DNA of 64,000 nt from Clostridiales bacterium CHKCI001 (GTDB lineage: Bacteria > Bacillota > Clostridia > Lachnospirales > Lachnospiraceae): NCBI GenBank assembly GCA_900045905.1, contig FCNS01000046.1, forward strand, positions 92,351 to 156,350. The letters are read 5' to 3'. The notes under the pieces are model-generated. The model was not told the DNA's origin and did not search any database. It was given only the letters and a program-made list of their open reading frames with translations. Position numbers and translations under genes: made by a program. Of the stretch, positions 35,000 through 43,556 are shown piece by piece. How positions within the stretch are numbered: the first letter of the stretch is position 1; each line of letters begins with the position of its first letter.

Positions 35000-35219
35000 A
35001 ACACCCCTCGGAATTGGAGAAAACTACATATTAGCAGGAGTAAAGCGGGTGACTGTCAGTACGCATGGCTTACCGTATATGAAAACAAGACCATTATCCA
35101 ACTTGTTTCCTTTTTTACGAAAAATAAGGACAAAACAAATAGAGAAGAACACTCAGAGGGGGGATAACTTTATGAAATCCAGAATCAGATTTCGAATAAA
35201 AAATTGATTTTCTACGAAA
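35000..35219 (+). other. Short gap before the IS element with a possible truncated reading frame
   Basis: One plus-strand frame is open across the gap to a TGA at 35206-35208. It includes a GGGGGG-preceded ATG at 35173 that gives only 12 codons (MKSRIRFRIKN). It may be the start of a gene cut off by the mobile-element region or chance. I could not assign a function. Confidence 0.25.
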
Positions 35220-35296
35220 TGATGTGGTATAAAAAAAGTTGACACCCCATTCTCAAGGATTTGATATATAATCAAGAGAATAAGGAGTGAAGAAAA

Positions 35297-35632
35297 ATGG
35301 CAGAAAACAGGCAATATGATCATGAATACAAAGTACAGTCAGTGAAACTTGCAAAGGAAATTGGACAGGCTAAGGCAGCCAAAGAACTGGGAGTTCCAAA
35401 GAATACCATGTACGGGTGGGTAAGAGCCAACCGGCTTGGCAATCTTGACCTAGGAGCAGGCTCACAGACTCCACAAAGCGCCATAACGCTTAATGAGGAA
35501 CTTATCCGGCTTCCCCAGCAGGTTAAGGAGCAGGAAAAAATCCGCCGTTTGAAGAAAGAAAACGATTTTCTGGAGGAAGCCAGTGCTTTTTTCGCTGCGA
35601 GCCGTCTGAAGTCAGCAAAAACGAAAAAATGA
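35297..35632 (+). CDS. IS3-family transposase OrfA
   Basis: A 111-residue helix-turn-helix protein. The motif AKAAKELGVPKNTMYGWVRAN (about 25-45) is the HTH_Tnp_1 fold that recognises the element's ends. A leucine-zipper-like helix (RRLKKENDFLEEASAFFAASR) follows at the C-terminus. The frame ends at an A-rich run (GAAAAAATGA) where the OrfB frame lies at -1. This allows either ATGA re-initiation or -1 frameshifting to an OrfAB fusion, as in other IS3 elements. Confidence 0.93.
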   Translation: MAENRQYDHEYKVQSVKLAKEIGQAKAAKELGVPKNTMYGWVRANRLGNLDLGAGSQTPQSAITLNEELIRLPQQVKEQEKIRRLKKENDFLEEASAFFAASRLKSAKTKK

Positions 35633-36537
35633 AGTTGATTGCTTTAAAGACGAAAGACAGCGAATGGAAGGGGAACCTCTCCTTTTACTGTAGGGTTCTG
35701 CATGTCAGCAGACAGGGATTTTATCAATATCTTGCTAAGAAAGACCGTCCCTGGAAGTATCAGTTGCTGGCAGAAGCCATGATGGAGATCCTGACAGAAG
35801 ACGAATACAATGACACCTATGGGCGAATCCGAATGTACCAGGCATTGATCCTGAAACAGCCTGAAAATGTTGATATTCCAAGTGAACGAACGTTTTATCG
35901 TGTCATGGAAGAACTTGGTCTTAACCATCGGCCCAGACGTAAACCGAACGGAATTACAAAAGCAGACCAGGAAGCCAAGAAGTCGGAGGATCTCTTAAAA
36001 CGTGATTTCAAGGCAGAAAAACCGCTGGTCAAATGTGTAACAGACATAACGGAGATCAAAACCAGCGATGGAAAGCTTTCTGTTTCAACTGTTTTTGACT
36101 GTTTTGATTCTAGTGTGATCGGTCTGGTAATGGATACAAATAGGAAAACCCCGTTATGTGTACAAACACTGGAAAATGCCAGCAAAGCATACCCAGATAT
36201 CCAGGGAGCAATTATCCACAGCGACAGAGGCAGCCAGTACACCAGCCAGCTTTATCGGGATGCAATTCATAAATATGAGATACAGCAAAGTAGGAACAGC
36301 GCAGGGGGGAGATGTCACGATAATGCCTGCTGTGAAAGTATGTGGAGCAGAATGAAATTGGAATTGCTATATGACCGCTATGACATGGAGAAGATGAGCA
36401 CCGATGAACTCAGGACTGTCATCTGGATGTATTTCATCAGCTATTGGAATAACCGGAGGATTTGCTCCGCCAATGGAGGTCTTCCTCCTATGGTCAAACG
36501 ACAGCAATACTATAATTCCCTGAAAGAAGCTGCATAG
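35629..36537 (+). CDS. IS3-family transposase OrfB (DDE integrase core)
   Basis: A 302-residue transposase catalytic subunit of the IS150-like group. The DDE residues appear in VTDITEIKT (first Asp, about 135), IIHSDRGSQYTS (second Asp, about 195) and SMWSRMKLELLYDRY (Glu, about 240). The N-terminal region YGRIRMYQAL resembles the HTH_21 segment. It overlaps OrfA by ATGA. It appears full length, so the element may still be active. Confidence 0.93.
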   Translation: MKLIALKTKDSEWKGNLSFYCRVLHVSRQGFYQYLAKKDRPWKYQLLAEAMMEILTEDEYNDTYGRIRMYQALILKQPENVDIPSERTFYRVMEELGLNHRPRRKPNGITKADQEAKKSEDLLKRDFKAEKPLVKCVTDITEIKTSDGKLSVSTVFDCFDSSVIGLVMDTNRKTPLCVQTLENASKAYPDIQGAIIHSDRGSQYTSQLYRDAIHKYEIQQSRNSAGGRCHDNACCESMWSRMKLELLYDRYDMEKMSTDELRTVIWMYFISYWNNRRICSANGGLPPMVKRQQYYNSLKEAA

Positions 36538-36648
36538 GATTCATAATCCTTGAGGAAAATGTGTCAACTAATCTTGACAATATCATTTTCTCCAAAAAAC
36601 TAGTAGTTTTTTTAAGTTGATAGATTGATTATCGCAGAAATGAGAGGA

Positions 36649-36792
36649 TTATACTAGGTATTTACTACTTACTGTATACGTGTATTTCATTCCATCCACG
36701 CTCTCGGCACCTTTGTTTCGTACGACTTGCAGATATGCTTTGTTTAGATTATCTCTGGACAATATCTGCTCTATTATACTACTTGTGTCCAT
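36649..36792 (-). pseudogene. Truncated group II intron reverse transcriptase/maturase
   Basis: From ATG 36792, preceded by GGAAAGGA, the first ~40 codons (ILSRDNLNKAYLQVVRNKGA, then SVDGMKYT) match the start of LtrA-type intron-encoded proteins. The sequence then departs from the family and stops at TAA after 47 codons. Reverse transcriptase domains 1-7, X and the endonuclease are absent, so no maturase can be made. Confidence 0.85.
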
Positions 36793-37279
36793 GCGTTCTT
36801 TCCTTTCCGTCCCGCTTGATTTAACCACCTTTTACCCGATTTGGTTACGGCAGACGTTGTCATTTCTGCAACACGAGACATACTCAAACTTATTGATTGT
36901 TCGCCCCTTTGCTCCATCTCCATTACAGAGACTACTTCACTACTATGAGCTTTGCTGACTTCTCACAGTTCGTTGTTACTAGGTTAATGGAACCTCTGTG
37001 AGACCTCCACGCTTAAGGTGCACGCTCTTTCCTCTCATCTATCCGCCACATTTACTCATACTTCCAGCAACTTTTGGACTTCATCTTCGTTTGCAGACTT
37101 ATCCCTATTTCTGAGCCTTATATGTGATTTCTGTCCGTCGGACCAAGAGTTTGCTTACAGCTTCCTTCAGATTCCACCTCACAGGGGACACCCTTGCTGT
37201 TCAGCTACACACTTCCTCGTTGCCTAGGCGTGTTCGAGACTTTCACCCGCTAGAGCGCGCCCATGGCGCGCAAACAAAC
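36649..37279 (-). mobile_element. 5' part of a group II intron, 3' end lost
   Basis: About 500 bases upstream of the truncated maturase start, on the minus strand, have the look of intron ribozyme domain I-III. The left end has a GCGCGCC/GGCGCGC stem, then AGCGGGTGAAAGTCTCGAAC and many short helices. The GC content exceeds that of flanking genes. The 5' boundary near 37275-37279 is approximate. Domains V-VI and the 3' splice site are missing, so it cannot splice. It covers most of the 900 bp gap between the IS element and the EPS locus. Confidence 0.7.
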
Positions 37280-37446
37280 TGCTAGCAGGTTCACCCCACT
37301 GGCAGAAAAAACTTTTTATTTTTTTCACTGTCTACTTGACGGGGAGCGGTTCAGAAGCAGTTCATACGTTTTCAGGACAGCCACTTTTATCTAATATGAT
37401 CTTTTAATTACTTAAAATATAATCATATAATTATTTTACTTTCTTT
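37280..37446. other. Gap between intron remnant and EPS locus
   Basis: AT-rich sequence without a gene. It follows the stop of the last EPS glycosyltransferase. No clean intrinsic terminator was found; an A-run/T-run pair near 37306-37332 could form a weak hairpin. Confidence 0.35.
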
Positions 37447-38535
37447 CTAATTCAATGAAACACATCTTTTATGTTTCTGATAATAAAATTTTCTAAGTCT
37501 AATTGTATGCTTCTTGGCTATTTCTTTTAAATAAATATAGCAGTAAACAAGAATATTTATATGTTTACAGATCAAAAATTTTAAAATTCTATATACTAAA
37601 AAATGTTGCGAATTTTTATATGATTTCCAGAAACTAACATCTTGTTCTGTTAGACATGTATGAACTAATTTTTTATATCCAACTCCTTCTGCACATAGAT
37701 TACACATCTGTGAGTGTTTTATGTAAGCATGATGTTCTGCATATGAATCTGTAATTCCCTCCCGTTTAGCGAACTCATGTAGCTTTGATAGGCAGAGATT
37801 CTCTATCAAAATTCTCGTCTTTAAATCAACCTTTGAAACAAGACTTCCATCTCTAATCATATATTGATAAACATATTGAGATGTATAAGAAACTTCTCCA
37901 GAAATATAAGAAATATATTCCAAGTTAAATAAGTAATCCTCACACCATGAAATATTTTCCATTAATTCAATACTGTTTTTTATAATTATTTTTTTTAGAT
38001 ACATTTTGTTCCACATGCTTCCATAGTAAAATCCCTGAAGTGAATTTGTCATATCTTGAATTAATTGTGCCCTGCTGACAATTCCCTCTAATTTTGAATT
38101 CCAAAGACTTCTCTCAGTGTCAATTGCTCCAATTGACAATTCAACATTAGAATTTTTTAACATGGGTAAAACCAAACGTTCAATACTATCATTACTTAAT
38201 CGGTCATCACTATCTACAAACTTTAAGAATGTCCCAGTTGCATTTCTCATTCCAAAATTTCTTGCAGACGATACTCCACTATTTCGTTTATGAAACACTC
38301 GAATACGAGAATCCCTTGCTGCATAGATATCACATATTACTCCGCTTCTATCTTCGGATCCATCATCAACTAACAAGATTTCCAAATCGTCATAACTTTG
38401 ATTACATAAATCTTCTAACAAATCCTCCAACCACATTTCCGCATTATAGATAGGAACAATTACACTTACTAATTTAGAATTATCTTTGTTGACCATATCT
38501 TCTGTATCCATATTTTCCATAACCATACTTTCCAT
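37447..38535 (-). CDS. Glycosyltransferase family 2, last gene of the EPS locus
   Basis: A 362-residue GT-A-fold enzyme. The nucleotide-sugar binding part has LVSVIVPIYNAE, LLVDDGSEDRSG and the metal-binding KFVDSDDRLS. WNKMYLKKIII and WCEDYLFNLEYI in the middle are common in EPS GT2 enzymes. The C-terminal 100 residues are Lys/Tyr-rich and may lie on the membrane. The start is uncertain because the gene begins inside the tyrosine-cluster codons of the preceding kinase gene. ATG 38535 is preferred for its GGAGG five bases upstream; ATGs at 38526, 38520, 38511 and 38496 also fit. Sugar specificity unknown. Confidence 0.85.
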   Translation of the reverse strand: MESMVMENMDTEDMVNKDNSKLVSVIVPIYNAEMWLEDLLEDLCNQSYDDLEILLVDDGSEDRSGVICDIYAARDSRIRVFHKRNSGVSSARNFGMRNATGTFLKFVDSDDRLSNDSIERLVLPMLKNSNVELSIGAIDTERSLWNSKLEGIVSRAQLIQDMTNSLQGFYYGSMWNKMYLKKIIIKNSIELMENISWCEDYLFNLEYISYISGEVSYTSQYVYQYMIRDGSLVSKVDLKTRILIENLCLSKLHEFAKREGITDSYAEHHAYIKHSQMCNLCAEGVGYKKLVHTCLTEQDVSFWKSYKNSQHFLVYRILKFLICKHINILVYCYIYLKEIAKKHTIRLRKFYYQKHKRCVSLN

Positions 38536-39874
38536 ATCTTCCTCCACCTGATATACCCGCTTCTGAATAATTCATTACAAAACCTGCCAGAGGATGACTA
38601 TCTGTATTCAACGAATCTATTCCTTTTTTTAAATCATTATAGCTTACTCTTCCCTGTGCAATGACATATATCGTTTGATCCACATAGTCTTTCAAGATTA
38701 AAGCATCCATACTGGAAAGTATCGCTGGTGTATCAATTAAAATATAATCAAATCCATACTCTTGTTTCAATTGATCTATTAGTTTGCCAATATTTTTTTT
38801 TGTCAATACCGTATTACCACTCCCACTTTTTCCTTTTTTCATTAAAAATATATTCTTTCCAATCGTTTCCATCACATCTTCAATTTTTAAGTTTTCTTCA
38901 AATAAAGAGAGGACTCCCCTACTTTGCTCATCTTTTTTCTCGTCCATTTGAATTATCATAACTTTTTTCTGCATTTGAGAAAAAGTCTGTGCCATCTCTT
39001 TTGTAATAGAAGATTTACCTTCTCCTGATTGCGTACTTGTAATCATAAATACAGAATCTTGATAAAATTTACGACGTAATTTAATACAGAATGCATTCAT
39101 CGCCTCTCTAAATACCTGCAATTCCTGACTGTTTCCAGAAAAGCAATCTTTCTTTTTACTACGTTTCTTTTGCCTCAATATCGGAAACTCGGCAAGGCAG
39201 TTCACTCCTTGTTCCTGCATAGCTACATCTTTTGAATAAACTTTATTTTGTGATAAAACTAAAATAAACACAATGATAAGATCAATTAATGCGCCTACTG
39301 CTGCTCCAACAACAATCATCACTGTTTTATTCAATATCTGTCTCCCAGCCACATCCTTTTCTGTCAGATGTATATTTTCTACTCCAACTGTTCCTACTAT
39401 TCTATTTGCATATTTAGGATATATCTTATCAAAAGCATCGGATACTTTCTGTATCAATTTGGAATCCTCTCCAGTGATTTGTACTCGCACCATATTTGCT
39501 CCATTGATTGCAGCCCCTGTAATTGTAACAGGTAATTCATCATAAGAATCATATTCCAGCATATTTGCAATTTCATTTCCACAACCACCAAACTCTATCA
39601 TTTCAGAAAAAGCAGATCCCAGATAACTTGTCATCAATATGTCTTGTTCTGTATCTCCTGTCTTTGTAATACAATAGATATGATCACTTTCATATTCAAC
39701 TTTATTAAAATGCTCAAACAGAAGGAAAAAGATACCTGCTCCTCCTATTATAAGAACAATAAACAGTATCCAATACTTTACAATACAACGCCAAAGATTA
39801 TCCATCATTGTTCTCAAGTGAATAGATATACTGTCCGAATATATATCATTCACTTCTTTTTCATAACTATTCAT
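38480..39874 (-). CDS. Wzz-like chain-length protein fused to BY-kinase with tyrosine cluster
   Basis: A 464-residue bacterial tyrosine kinase-like protein. A Wzz domain with two membrane helices (about 34-54 and 184-207) is followed by a cytoplasmic ATPase: Walker A TSTQSGEGKSSI (about 280-291) and Walker B YILIDTPAIL. The Walker A' segment reads VMIIQMDEKK, lacking the usual DxDxR. The C-terminus has six tyrosines in GGRYGKYGYGKYGYRRYG (447-462), the autophosphorylation cluster. The start is ATG 39874; an in-frame TTG at 39901 is less likely. It follows another Wzz/BY-kinase-like gene and probably pairs with it to control polymer length and export. Confidence 0.87.
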   Translation of the reverse strand: MNSYEKEVNDIYSDSISIHLRTMMDNLWRCIVKYWILFIVLIIGGAGIFFLLFEHFNKVEYESDHIYCITKTGDTEQDILMTSYLGSAFSEMIEFGGCGNEIANMLEYDSYDELPVTITGAAINGANMVRVQITGEDSKLIQKVSDAFDKIYPKYANRIVGTVGVENIHLTEKDVAGRQILNKTVMIVVGAAVGALIDLIIVFILVLSQNKVYSKDVAMQEQGVNCLAEFPILRQKKRSKKKDCFSGNSQELQVFREAMNAFCIKLRRKFYQDSVFMITSTQSGEGKSSITKEMAQTFSQMQKKVMIIQMDEKKDEQSRGVLSLFEENLKIEDVMETIGKNIFLMKKGKSGSGNTVLTKKNIGKLIDQLKQEYGFDYILIDTPAILSSMDALILKDYVDQTIYVIAQGRVSYNDLKKGIDSLNTDSHPLAGFVMNYSEAGISGGGRYGKYGYGKYGYRRYGQQR

Positions 39875-39905
39875 TACTCCTTCCACCTCTTTATCTATCA
39901 ATTAC

Positions 39906-41252
39906 TTACTTTCTTGCCGGGATACATTTCGTTTCTACAGCGTTTAAAATTATTCCCATCACATCTACGCCATTCTCGTTCATAGTATCTATGCTATCAT
40001 TAATATTCATTGTACTAGAAGTATTTTGTCTTACAACCATAATCATTGCGTCTGTCCATTCTCCTAATAGTTCTGTATCCTGTGTTAATGCAATTGGGGA
40101 AGAATCCATAATAATATAATCCACTTGATTTTTTGCCTCGTCAAGCAATTTAGGTAGATTCATAATACATGTAGTCACTAGATTCCCTTCTATTTCAATA
40201 GATCCGACAATATAATAAATCCCTCTCATTTTATCATAAGATACTAACTCTTCATATGATAATTTTTTAGCTAGTCCATGTACAATTTCCTTACTTTCTG
40301 AAACGGGATATCCCAACACCTTATTTAAAGCGGGTTTACGCAAATCCATATCCATAATCAAAACTTTTTTATTTTTATTAGCTAAAGCAATTGCAATATT
40401 TGCTGCTACTGTCGACTTTCCTTCATTTTCAAAAACACTGCTGATTAGGATTGTTCGATACTGCTTGTCTACCAATTTACTTTCTATCTTATCTGCTATT
40501 TTTTTAATACTAAGTTTATATTTAAACTTCATATCCTGCTCTGTAAAAAGAAAAAACTTATCTCTTGTTCGCTTAACATATGGAACACTTCCTAAAAATG
40601 CTGCATCCAATTTACTAATCGCCTGTTTCTCATTATCGATCTTATCCCTAAATAAATGTAGCAACATAAAGAAACCCATTTCTGCTATCATAACTAGTAA
40701 TCCTATTTCTAAAGCAAGCAGTAATGAATGATTTGATTCTATTTGTATTTGATCTACACTTTGGGAACTTAAAGTACGAAATATATACCCGGTCATTGCA
40801 TACGTTTCCATCTGTTCATAAGAATTCATTGCTGCAGATAAGATGCGAAACGCATTTTCAGGCTTTTCATCCGTTGCTTTTAAAACGATCATATTGGAAC
40901 TCTCCCCCACAGTTGCCTTAAGATTTTCTTCATTAAGCTGAATTCCTTCTAGCTGAGACTGAACTAGTTCCCGATATATATCACTGTTTAATATTTCTGT
41001 ATATTGTGTAATTGCTTGGGAATAACGGTATTCTCTCAGGTTTTGAGTACTATTATCCTTTGATACTACTACCAAACTGCTAGTAATGCTATATTTTGGA
41101 GGAATAAAATGTTCCACTCCTATATACGTAATAATTCCAAATGTAACACTGCACATCAAGATTAGAATCCACTTTTGAAATACACTCCGAAATAGTGCCG
41201 CCACATCAATTCCTAATGTTTTACTTAATACAATCCTATCATCTGAGGTCAT
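39906..41252 (-). CDS. Wzz-like chain-length protein fused to BY-kinase without tyrosine cluster
   Basis: A 448-residue protein of similar layout to the gene after it. A Wzz domain has helices at about 27-45 and 176-200, followed by a cytoplasmic kinase with Walker A SSVFENEGKSTVAANIA (271-287), canonical Walker A' VLIMDMDLRKPAL (297-309) and Walker B YIIMDSSPIAL. The C-terminus (LNAVETKCIPARK) has no tyrosine cluster. I infer that this protein provides kinase activity and the partner provides the phosphorylated tail. AGGGGGA precedes ATG 41252. It sits near the 3' end of the EPS locus, whereas such genes often sit near the front. Confidence 0.87.
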   Translation of the reverse strand: MTSDDRIVLSKTLGIDVAALFRSVFQKWILILMCSVTFGIITYIGVEHFIPPKYSITSSLVVVSKDNSTQNLREYRYSQAITQYTEILNSDIYRELVQSQLEGIQLNEENLKATVGESSNMIVLKATDEKPENAFRILSAAMNSYEQMETYAMTGYIFRTLSSQSVDQIQIESNHSLLLALEIGLLVMIAEMGFFMLLHLFRDKIDNEKQAISKLDAAFLGSVPYVKRTRDKFFLFTEQDMKFKYKLSIKKIADKIESKLVDKQYRTILISSVFENEGKSTVAANIAIALANKNKKVLIMDMDLRKPALNKVLGYPVSESKEIVHGLAKKLSYEELVSYDKMRGIYYIVGSIEIEGNLVTTCIMNLPKLLDEAKNQVDYIIMDSSPIALTQDTELLGEWTDAMIMVVRQNTSSTMNINDSIDTMNENGVDVMGIILNAVETKCIPARK

Positions 41253-41264
41253 TGTTCTTTCCCC

Positions 41265-42179
41265 CTATTCTACTACTACAATCAATTCTGCTGTACCAGT
41301 ATATCCAGTACTTTCAGAAGTATAGCTATATTTAATCTGATATGTTCCTGGAACATCATATTTTACATTTTGCTCATAGCTAATACTACTTTGCAAAATC
41401 CATTCTCCAGGTTTATTCTGTGTAGTCTCTGTTTCAACCTTTTTCCCTTTTAGTTTTTCCTCATCTGTCTCAATCTGCTTTATTTTTTGATCATACACAT
41501 ATTTGACATAATCCATAGGTTGAATCTTCTTTCCAACTTTTGTATATACCAAATATTGACTTAATAAAATCTGAGGCTCAAATGATTCTTTTTCATAGCT
41601 TGGTTCATATATATGAACAGTCACCGGGAGAACCGCAGAATCTCCAAGACTGTTTTCCACTTCCAGTTTACATTTATAATCTCCTACCTGCATATTTTGC
41701 GCATCCTGAGATAAGCCAATTATCTGAATAAATTGTGATAAATCACCATCAATACAATCTGTTACAGTCACTCCTTCAAGAATATTTAATTTTTCCTCTG
41801 TAGAAAATTTTAATTCCTCTGTCATATTAAAATGAGGTGCTGAATAATCTTCATATAAAAGTGTTCTACTAGCTTTTCCCATATTTCCTGCTTTATCAAA
41901 AACAGCATAAGTAATCAAAAATCCATCTTTATTCTGCTGTTTTTTAATACTCTCTACAAAAACCTGCTCCGACAAATCTCCATCCTTGTCATCTTTGGCA
42001 TTTACTCCTTTTCGCAAATCTTTTTCATCTGTTTCTATACTTACTTCTATTTCTTTTTCTTTAAAAGATATCTGCGGCGCTGTAGTATCCTTTTCTTGTT
42101 TCATTACAATGAGATATCCTACCAATCCGATAAGAATTACCGCAAATACTATGTACAATACTTTACTGAATTGCTTCAT
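41265..42179 (-). CDS. Membrane-anchored protein with DUF5011/cadherin-like repeats
   Basis: A 304-residue protein with an N-terminal anchor (about 6-25) and an extracytoplasmic region. That region has two similar Ig-like units: DTTAPQISF, then DDKDGDLSEQVFVE, and APHFNMTEE, then TDCIDGDLSQFIQII. Each has the D.x.DGDLS core typical of DUF5011/HYR-like surface repeats. The C-terminal part (YDVPGTYQIKYSYTSESTG) is a third beta-domain. It starts within the last 17 bases of the polymerase gene and is followed by the Wzz/kinase gene. Its place in the operon suggests a wall-side accessory role in polymer assembly or attachment, which is inference. Confidence 0.65.
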   Translation of the reverse strand: MKQFSKVLYIVFAVILIGLVGYLIVMKQEKDTTAPQISFKEKEIEVSIETDEKDLRKGVNAKDDKDGDLSEQVFVESIKKQQNKDGFLITYAVFDKAGNMGKASRTLLYEDYSAPHFNMTEELKFSTEEKLNILEGVTVTDCIDGDLSQFIQIIGLSQDAQNMQVGDYKCKLEVENSLGDSAVLPVTVHIYEPSYEKESFEPQILLSQYLVYTKVGKKIQPMDYVKYVYDQKIKQIETDEEKLKGKKVETETTQNKPGEWILQSSISYEQNVKYDVPGTYQIKYSYTSESTGYTGTAELIVVVE

Positions 42180-43536
42180 ACTGATTCCTTTCTATATTTA
42201 AACTTCCTTTTGTATTTGTTACTAAGTTTGCACTATTTTTTATATGATGTACAATTGTATATTTTTCATCTATTGCATAAATCAAAGCAAATAATGTAAA
42301 TATATAATCCAATGTCCCTAACACATCCACCCACCATATATTTATGAAATAAAACAGGAAGGAATAAAATAAAACTTGCGCTAATTTTGATCTCCTAAAA
42401 TATGCATTTTTTATTGTCAGTATAAAAAATGTAAGATAGAATACTATTTGGATTAATAATCCAGGATATGCAACTTTAACGTACTGATTGATATAATAGT
42501 TGTCAATTGAACTAATCCAATAACCATTATATGCCCAATTAAACGTATAATTATATCCTCTTCCTACTAACGGATTAATCCAATCCAGCTTAAATATAAG
42601 CGGCAGATATTCCCTGTATTGATTACTCCATTGATATACCTGCATATTTACGCCTAGACTTTCTGCTATATTTGTATGAAATACTGTATCAAATAAAAGC
42701 CCCACTGATACTAAAAAAGATTGAACCATTGACGTTTTATAAAATACCAAAATGATTAAAGATCCTATCATTATCCCATAGATACCAAGAAGCGATACCT
42801 TTTTTTTCGCCTCTTTATCACTCATTAGAAAGATAACTACAAGTTCTACAACGATCAATCCTAATGTAGAACGAGAACCTGTCAAAAAGGTATTTATTAT
42901 AATCAATACAACTAATCCAAATCGATTAAGAAGACTAATTGTTCTGCAACGGTAATCATAACAAACAATTGGAAACATAATCAGTAAATAAAGTCCATAT
43001 CCTAATGCATGATGTGCAGGTCCCATAATTCGATATTGTCCACTCCTCACTACTATGGAAGCCATTCCTGGAATCGTTTCCATAAGTGAAAATATTGAAC
43101 CATGGAAAAAATATTCTGTTATTCCCAAAATGGTCAAAACATAAGCACATGTTATAACTATTTTTAAAAACTTTTCGGTATCTAGTTCATACCGAAATAA
43201 GTATATCATAGTATATAAGACTGCAATCTGATCTACAAATGGGTTAATAATCGTTGATAAGCTAACTCTGTATACAGCAGTATAAAAAAGTATAAACAGG
43301 TAAATCAATATAATTGTATTGTATCGGAACGTTTTTATAATATTTAGGAAATCTTTTCTGCGCTTACTATTCCGAAAAATCATAAACCATATTAAAATTA
43401 AAGTTGCTCTTTGTGAATTAATTACAGATAATCCAAAATAGTCCGGCATAAAGAAAATAGAAAAAACCAAAAAAATAGACAATCCATACATTGTAATGCG
43501 GAATACTCTTCTCTTTTTTTGTGTGACAATAGCCAT
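42163..43536 (-). CDS. Wzy-type polysaccharide polymerase
   Basis: A 457-residue integral membrane protein with about eleven hydrophobic helices and a large periplasmic-side loop (about 255-345, including GRGYNYTFNWAYNG). GPAHHALGYGLYLL and TFLTGSRSTLGLIVVELV are the O-antigen ligase/polymerase-like signatures. It would link repeat units on the outer face of the membrane. AAAGGAG precedes ATG 43536. The assignment rests on topology, motifs and EPS context; sequences in this family diverge widely. Confidence 0.82.
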   Translation of the reverse strand: MAIVTQKKRRVFRITMYGLSIFLVFSIFFMPDYFGLSVINSQRATLILIWFMIFRNSKRRKDFLNIIKTFRYNTIILIYLFILFYTAVYRVSLSTIINPFVDQIAVLYTMIYLFRYELDTEKFLKIVITCAYVLTILGITEYFFHGSIFSLMETIPGMASIVVRSGQYRIMGPAHHALGYGLYLLIMFPIVCYDYRCRTISLLNRFGLVVLIIINTFLTGSRSTLGLIVVELVVIFLMSDKEAKKKVSLLGIYGIMIGSLIILVFYKTSMVQSFLVSVGLLFDTVFHTNIAESLGVNMQVYQWSNQYREYLPLIFKLDWINPLVGRGYNYTFNWAYNGYWISSIDNYYINQYVKVAYPGLLIQIVFYLTFFILTIKNAYFRRSKLAQVLFYSFLFYFINIWWVDVLGTLDYIFTLFALIYAIDEKYTIVHHIKNSANLVTNTKGSLNIERNQYEAIQ

Positions 43537-43556
43537 TCCATATCTCCTTTCTATTG

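Larger units (their letters stand above)
35220..36585 (+). mobile_element. IS3-family insertion sequence
   Basis: A ~1366 bp element with two overlapping transposase frames. Imperfect inverted ends share TGAT at the tips, then AGTTGACAC and a CTCAAGGATT block inside (left 35220-35277, right 36540-36585). Base composition is visibly more GC-rich than flanking genes. No clear target-site duplication was found, so the exact ends are approximate. Confidence 0.85.

Noticed and set aside
35210..36600. Target-site duplication flanking the IS3 element
   Set aside because: No identical 3-5 bp flanks were found at either of the boundary choices tried.
36680..37227. Plus-strand open frames of 92 and 69 codons in the gap before the EPS locus
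   Set aside because: They are antisense to the group II intron remnant, whose minus-strand reading explains the sequence better.
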